DNA from: Apostichopus japonicus
Taxonomy: Eukaryota > Echinodermata > Holothuroidea > Aspidochirotida > Stichopodidae
Direction: 5' to 3'
DNA length: 64,000 nt
NCBI RefSeq assembly: GCF_037975245.1
Contig: NC_092571.1
Span: 5,540,001-5,604,000 of the forward strand
In this document: one piece after another, positions 60,001 through 64,000 of the stretch
Layout: every line of letters starts with the position of its first letter
How positions within the stretch are numbered: position 1 is the first letter of the stretch
Position numbers and translations under genes: made by a program
The notes under the pieces: model-generated
Databases searched by the model: none
What the model was told of the DNA's origin: nothing
Seen by the model: only the letters and a program-made list of their open reading frames with translations

Positions 60001-63000
60001 CAAACAACAAACAAACATATCAAACAAACAAAGAACAAACAATCTAAAAACAAACATGAAAAAACTTCAACGATAAATTGAACAAACATGGAACAAACAC
60101 AACCTTGTTGTGGTCGTCCTCGACAACGTCTTTGTTGTTGTGTCCACTGCCAACCTTTGTGGTCCTCGGCATCACCACAACCTTTGTTGTTGTTTGTATC
60201 CACCACCAACTTTGGTTGTCATAGTCCACTTCACCTATTAACAAGAAAAAAAAAGAAAGCTCAAATTGGATTGGGCATTAAACAACATTACATAAAACAA
60301 ATAAACAACAAACAAACATTGCCAACCTTTGTGGTCCTATGCATCACCACAACCTTTGTTGTTGCTGTTGTTGTTGTTGTTTGTGTCCACCACCAACTTG
60401 GTTGTTGTTGTCGTAGTCCACTTCATGTAACACCTATTAACAAGAAAAAAACGAAAGCTCAAATTGGATTGGGCATTAAACAACATTACATAGAACATAC
60501 ATCAAACAAAAAACAAACAAAAATACACTAAAGGAACAACAAAAAAACATATCAAACAAACAAAGAAGAAACATAACATAGAACAAAGAAACTAAAAACA
60601 AACATGATAAAAACTTCAATATTAAATTGAACAAACATGGAACAAACACAACCTTGTTGTGGTCCTCCTCGACAACGTCTTTGTTGTTGTGTCCACTGCC
60701 AACCTTTGTGGTCCTCGGCATCACCACAACCTTTGTTGTTTGTTGTTGTTTCTTGTTGTTTGTTGTTGTGTCCACCACCAACTTTTGTTGCCGTTGTTGT
60801 TGTTATTGTCAACTTCGTCTTACACCTATTAACAATAAAAAAAGAAAGCTTAATTGGATTGGGCATAAAACAACATTACATAGAACAAACACAGAACAAA
60901 CAAACAACAAACAAACATATCAAACAGAAGAAACAGAACATTGTAGAACAAACAAACTAAAAACAAACATGAAAAATGATACCAAACACAACCTTGTTCT
61001 TTGTTGTTTTCTTCACTGCCAACCTTTCTGGTCCTCGGCTCTACCACAACCTTTGTTGTTGTTTTTGTTGTTGTGTCCATCACCAACTTTGGTTGTTGTT
61101 GTTGTTGTCGTAGTCCACTTCCTGTTACACCTATTAACAAGAAAAAAAGAAAGCTTAAATTGGATTGGGCATTAAACAACATTACATAGAACAAACAAAC
61201 AATAAACAAACAAAGGAGAAACGTAGCATAGAACAAACAAACACGAAAAAACTTCAACGATAAATTGAACAACCTTGTTGTGGTCTTCCTCGACAACCTA
61301 TTTGTTGTTGTGTCCACTGCCAACCTTTGTCGTCCTCCACACCACCACAACCTTTGTTGTTGTTGTTGTTTTTGTTGTTGTGTCCATCACCAACTTTGGT
61401 TGTTGTTGTTGTTGTTGTCGTAGTCCACTTCCTGTTACACCTATTAACAAGAAAAAAAGAAAGCTTAAATTGGATTGGGCATTAAACATGAACTAACATA
61501 CCAAACAAACAACAAACAAACATATCAAACAAACAAAGAACAAACAATCTAAAAACAAACATGAAAAAACTTCAACGATAAATTGAACAAACATGGAACA
61601 AACACAACCTTGTTGTGGTCGTCCTCGACAACGTCTTTGTTGTTGTGTCCACTGCCAACCTTTGTGGTCCTCGGCATCACCACAACCTTTGTTGTTGTTT
61701 GTATCCACCACCAACTTTGGTTGTCATAGTCCACTTCACCTATTAACAAGAAAAAAAAAGAAAGCTCAAATTGGATTGGGCATTAAACAACATTACATAA
61801 AACAAATAAACAACAAACATTGCCAACCTTTGTGGTCCTATGCATCACCACAACCTTTGTTGTTGCTGTTGTTGTTGTTGTTTGTGTCCACCACCAACTT
61901 GGTTGTTGTTGTCGTAGTCCACTTCATGTAACACCTATTAACAAGAAAAAAACGAAAGCTCAAATTGGATTGGGCATTAAACAACATTACATAGAACATA
62001 CATCAAACAAAAAACAAACAAAAATACACTAAAGGAACAACAAAAAAACATATCAAACAAACAAAGAAGAAACATAACATAGAACAAAGAAACTAAAAAC
62101 AAACATGATAAAAACTTCAATATTAAATTGAACAAACATGGAACAAACACAACCTTGTTGTGGTCCTCCTCGACAACGTCTTTGTTGTTGTGTCCACTGC
62201 CAACCTTTGTGGTCCTCGGCATCACCACAACCTTTGTTGTTTGTTGTTGTTTGTTGTTGTTTGTTGTTGTGTCCACCACCAACTTTTGTTGCCGTTGTTG
62301 TTGTTATTGTCAACTTCGTCTTACACCTATTAACAATAAAAAAAGAAAGCTTAATTGGATTGGGCATAAAACAACATTACATAGAACAAACACAGAACAA
62401 ACAAACAACAAACAAACATATCAAACAGAAGAAACAGAACATTGTAGAACAAACAAACTAAAAACAAACATGAAAAATGATACCAAACACAACCTTGTTC
62501 TTTGTTGTTTTCTTCACTGCCAACCTTTCTGGTCCTCGGCTCTACCACAACCTTTGTTGTTGTTTTTGTTGTTGTGTCCATCACCAACTTTGGTTGTTGT
62601 TGTTGTTGTCGTAGTCCACTTCCTGTTACACCTATTAACAAGAAAAAAAGAAAGCTTAAATTGGATTGGGCATTAAACAACATTACATAGAACAAACAAA
62701 CAATAAACAAACAAAGGAGAAACGTAGCATAGAACAAACAAACACGAAAAAACTTCAACGATAAATTGAACAACCTTGTTGTGGTCTTCCTCGACAACCT
62801 ATTTGTTGTTGTGTCCACTGCCAACCTTTGTCGTCCTCCACACCACCACAACCTTTGTTGTTGTTGTTGTTTTTGTTGTTGTGTCCATCACCAACTTTGG
62901 TTGTTGTTGTTGTTGTTGTCGTAGTCCACTTCCTGTTACACCTATTAACAAGAAAAAAAGAAAGCTTAAATTGGATTGGGCATTAAACATGAACTAACAT

Positions 63001-64000
63001 ACCAAACAAACAACAAACAAACATATCAAACAAACAAAGAACAAACAATCTAAAAACAAACATGAAAAAACTTCAACGATAAATTGAACAAACATGGAAC
63101 AAACACAACCTTGTTGTGGTCGTCCTCGACAACGTCTTTGTTGTTGTGTCCACTGCCAACCTTTGTGGTCCTCGGCATCACCACAACCTTTGTTGTTGTT
63201 GTTGTTTGTATCCACCACCAACTTTGGTTGTCATAGTCCACTTCACCTATTAACAAGAAAAAAAAAGAAAGCTCAAATTGGATTGGGCATTAAACAACAT
63301 TACATAAAACAAATAAACAACAAACAAACATTGCCAACCTTTGTGGTCCTATGCATCACCACAACCTTTGTTGTTGCTGTTGTTGTTGTTGTTTGTGTCC
63401 ACCACCAACTTGGTTGTTGTTGTCGTAGTCCACTTCATGTAACACCTATTAACAAGAAAAAAACGAAAGCTCAAATTGGATTGGGCATTAAACAACATTA
63501 CATAGAACATACATCAAACAAAAAACAAACAAAAATACACTAAAGGAACAACAAAAAAACATATCAAACAAACAAAGAAGAAACATAACATAGAACAAAG
63601 AAACTAAAAACAAACATGATAAAAACTTCAATATTAAATTGAACAAACATGGAACAAACACAACCTTGTTGTGGTCCTCCTCGACAACGTCTTTGTTGTT
63701 GTGTCCACTGCCAACCTTTGTGGTCCTCGGCATCACCACAACCTTTGTTGTTTGTTGTTGTTTGTTGTTGTGTCCACCACCAACTTTTGTTGCCGTTGTT
63801 GTTGTTATTGTCAACTTCGTCTTACACCTATTAACAATAAAAAAAGAAAGCTTAATTGGATTGGGCATAAAACAACATTACATAGAACATACATCAAACA
63901 AAAAACAAACAAAAATACACTAAAGGAACAACAAAAAAACATATCAAACAAACAAAGAAGAAACATAACATAGAACAAAGAAACTAAAAACAAACATGAT
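51040..64000. repeat. Satellite 3: GTT/AAC-rich array with ~1.5-kb higher-order unit
   Basis: Each monomer has a GT-rich half (ccttgttgtggtcctcctcg, caacctttgttgttg, gtagtccacttc) followed by ttggattgggcattaaacaa and an AC-rich half of aacaaacaaac words. About five monomers of 235-355 bp form a higher-order unit whose starts lie near 51425, 52970, 54513, 56061, 57599, 59142, 60637 and 62138, with the next at 63649 (spacing 1495-1548 bp). Length differences come from GTT copy number and a 42-bp deletion shared by the units near 59.7, 61.2 and 62.7 kb. The array runs past the right edge. Frames of up to about 185 codons on both strands are low-complexity by-products. Confidence 0.95.

Noticed and set aside
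51049-63993. Frames up to about 185 codons in satellite 3
   Set aside because: Low-complexity Val/Cys/Leu or Asn/Lys/Thr runs from GTT and AAC repeats, present on both strands and in several phases.
22235-64000. CRISPR-like array
   Set aside because: Repeats are long monomers without unique spacers, and the DNA is clearly animal nuclear with spliced genes.

Overview
This window looks like nuclear DNA of an invertebrate animal. It contains spliced exons with GT/AG borders, kilobase-sized introns, DIRS-type and hAT-type transposons, and about 38 kb of satellite arrays. There is no operon structure, rRNA, tRNA or CRISPR array that I can see. The repeat style (DIRS elements, many short hAT derivatives, AGGTCA-rich tandem repeats) would suit a marine invertebrate such as an echinoderm, but that is only a guess.

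Left part (1-22.2 kb): the only conventional gene I recognise is the 3' end of a UDP-glucuronate decarboxylase (UXS1) gene on the + strand. Its three last coding exons are at 6614-6671, 12323-12426 and 20372-20449 (stop). Together they give 79 C-terminal residues; earlier exons were not found and probably lie upstream of the window. The introns are mostly transposon. The 5651-nt intron is about 86% two hAT-like elements (6913-9445 with a smaller element nested inside it, and 9769-12104). The 7945-nt intron holds a decayed DIRS-like retrotransposon (about 12.65-18.56 kb, same strand) that is itself interrupted by other repeats. Upstream of the exons a 3.3-kb hAT-like element (1868-5152) carries a nested hAT-like element (2181-2806) and a 399-bp tandem repeat. 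Four of these five hAT-like elements have perfect 8-bp target-site duplications that I could read directly.

Right part (21.3-64 kb): an AT microsatellite is followed by three unrelated satellite arrays. (1) 22.2-30.05 kb: a ~297-bp monomer, about 26 copies, with a 2671-bp higher-order repeat. (2) 30.05-47.5 kb: a CpG-rich array of degenerate ~120-bp subunits organised into ~475/720-bp, 1499-bp and 4620-bp levels, including a 4620-bp tandem duplication. (3) 51.04-64 kb, running off the window: a GTT-rich/AAC-rich array with a ~1.5-kb higher-order unit. Between arrays 2 and 3 lies a broken gene of a repeated metazoan protein family (49.37-50.28 kb), flanked by an inverted copy of its own 3' end, so it could fold into a long hairpin RNA.

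Apart from UXS1 no intact protein-coding gene is supported. The many open frames within the arrays are by-products of repeated sequence. The features most worth a second look are the exchange of internal modules between hAT-like elements with different ends, the nuclear-receptor-type AGGTCA direct repeats built into two different tandem arrays, the inverted gene-tail duplication at 48.7-50.9 kb, and the recent multi-kilobase amplification steps visible in all three satellites.
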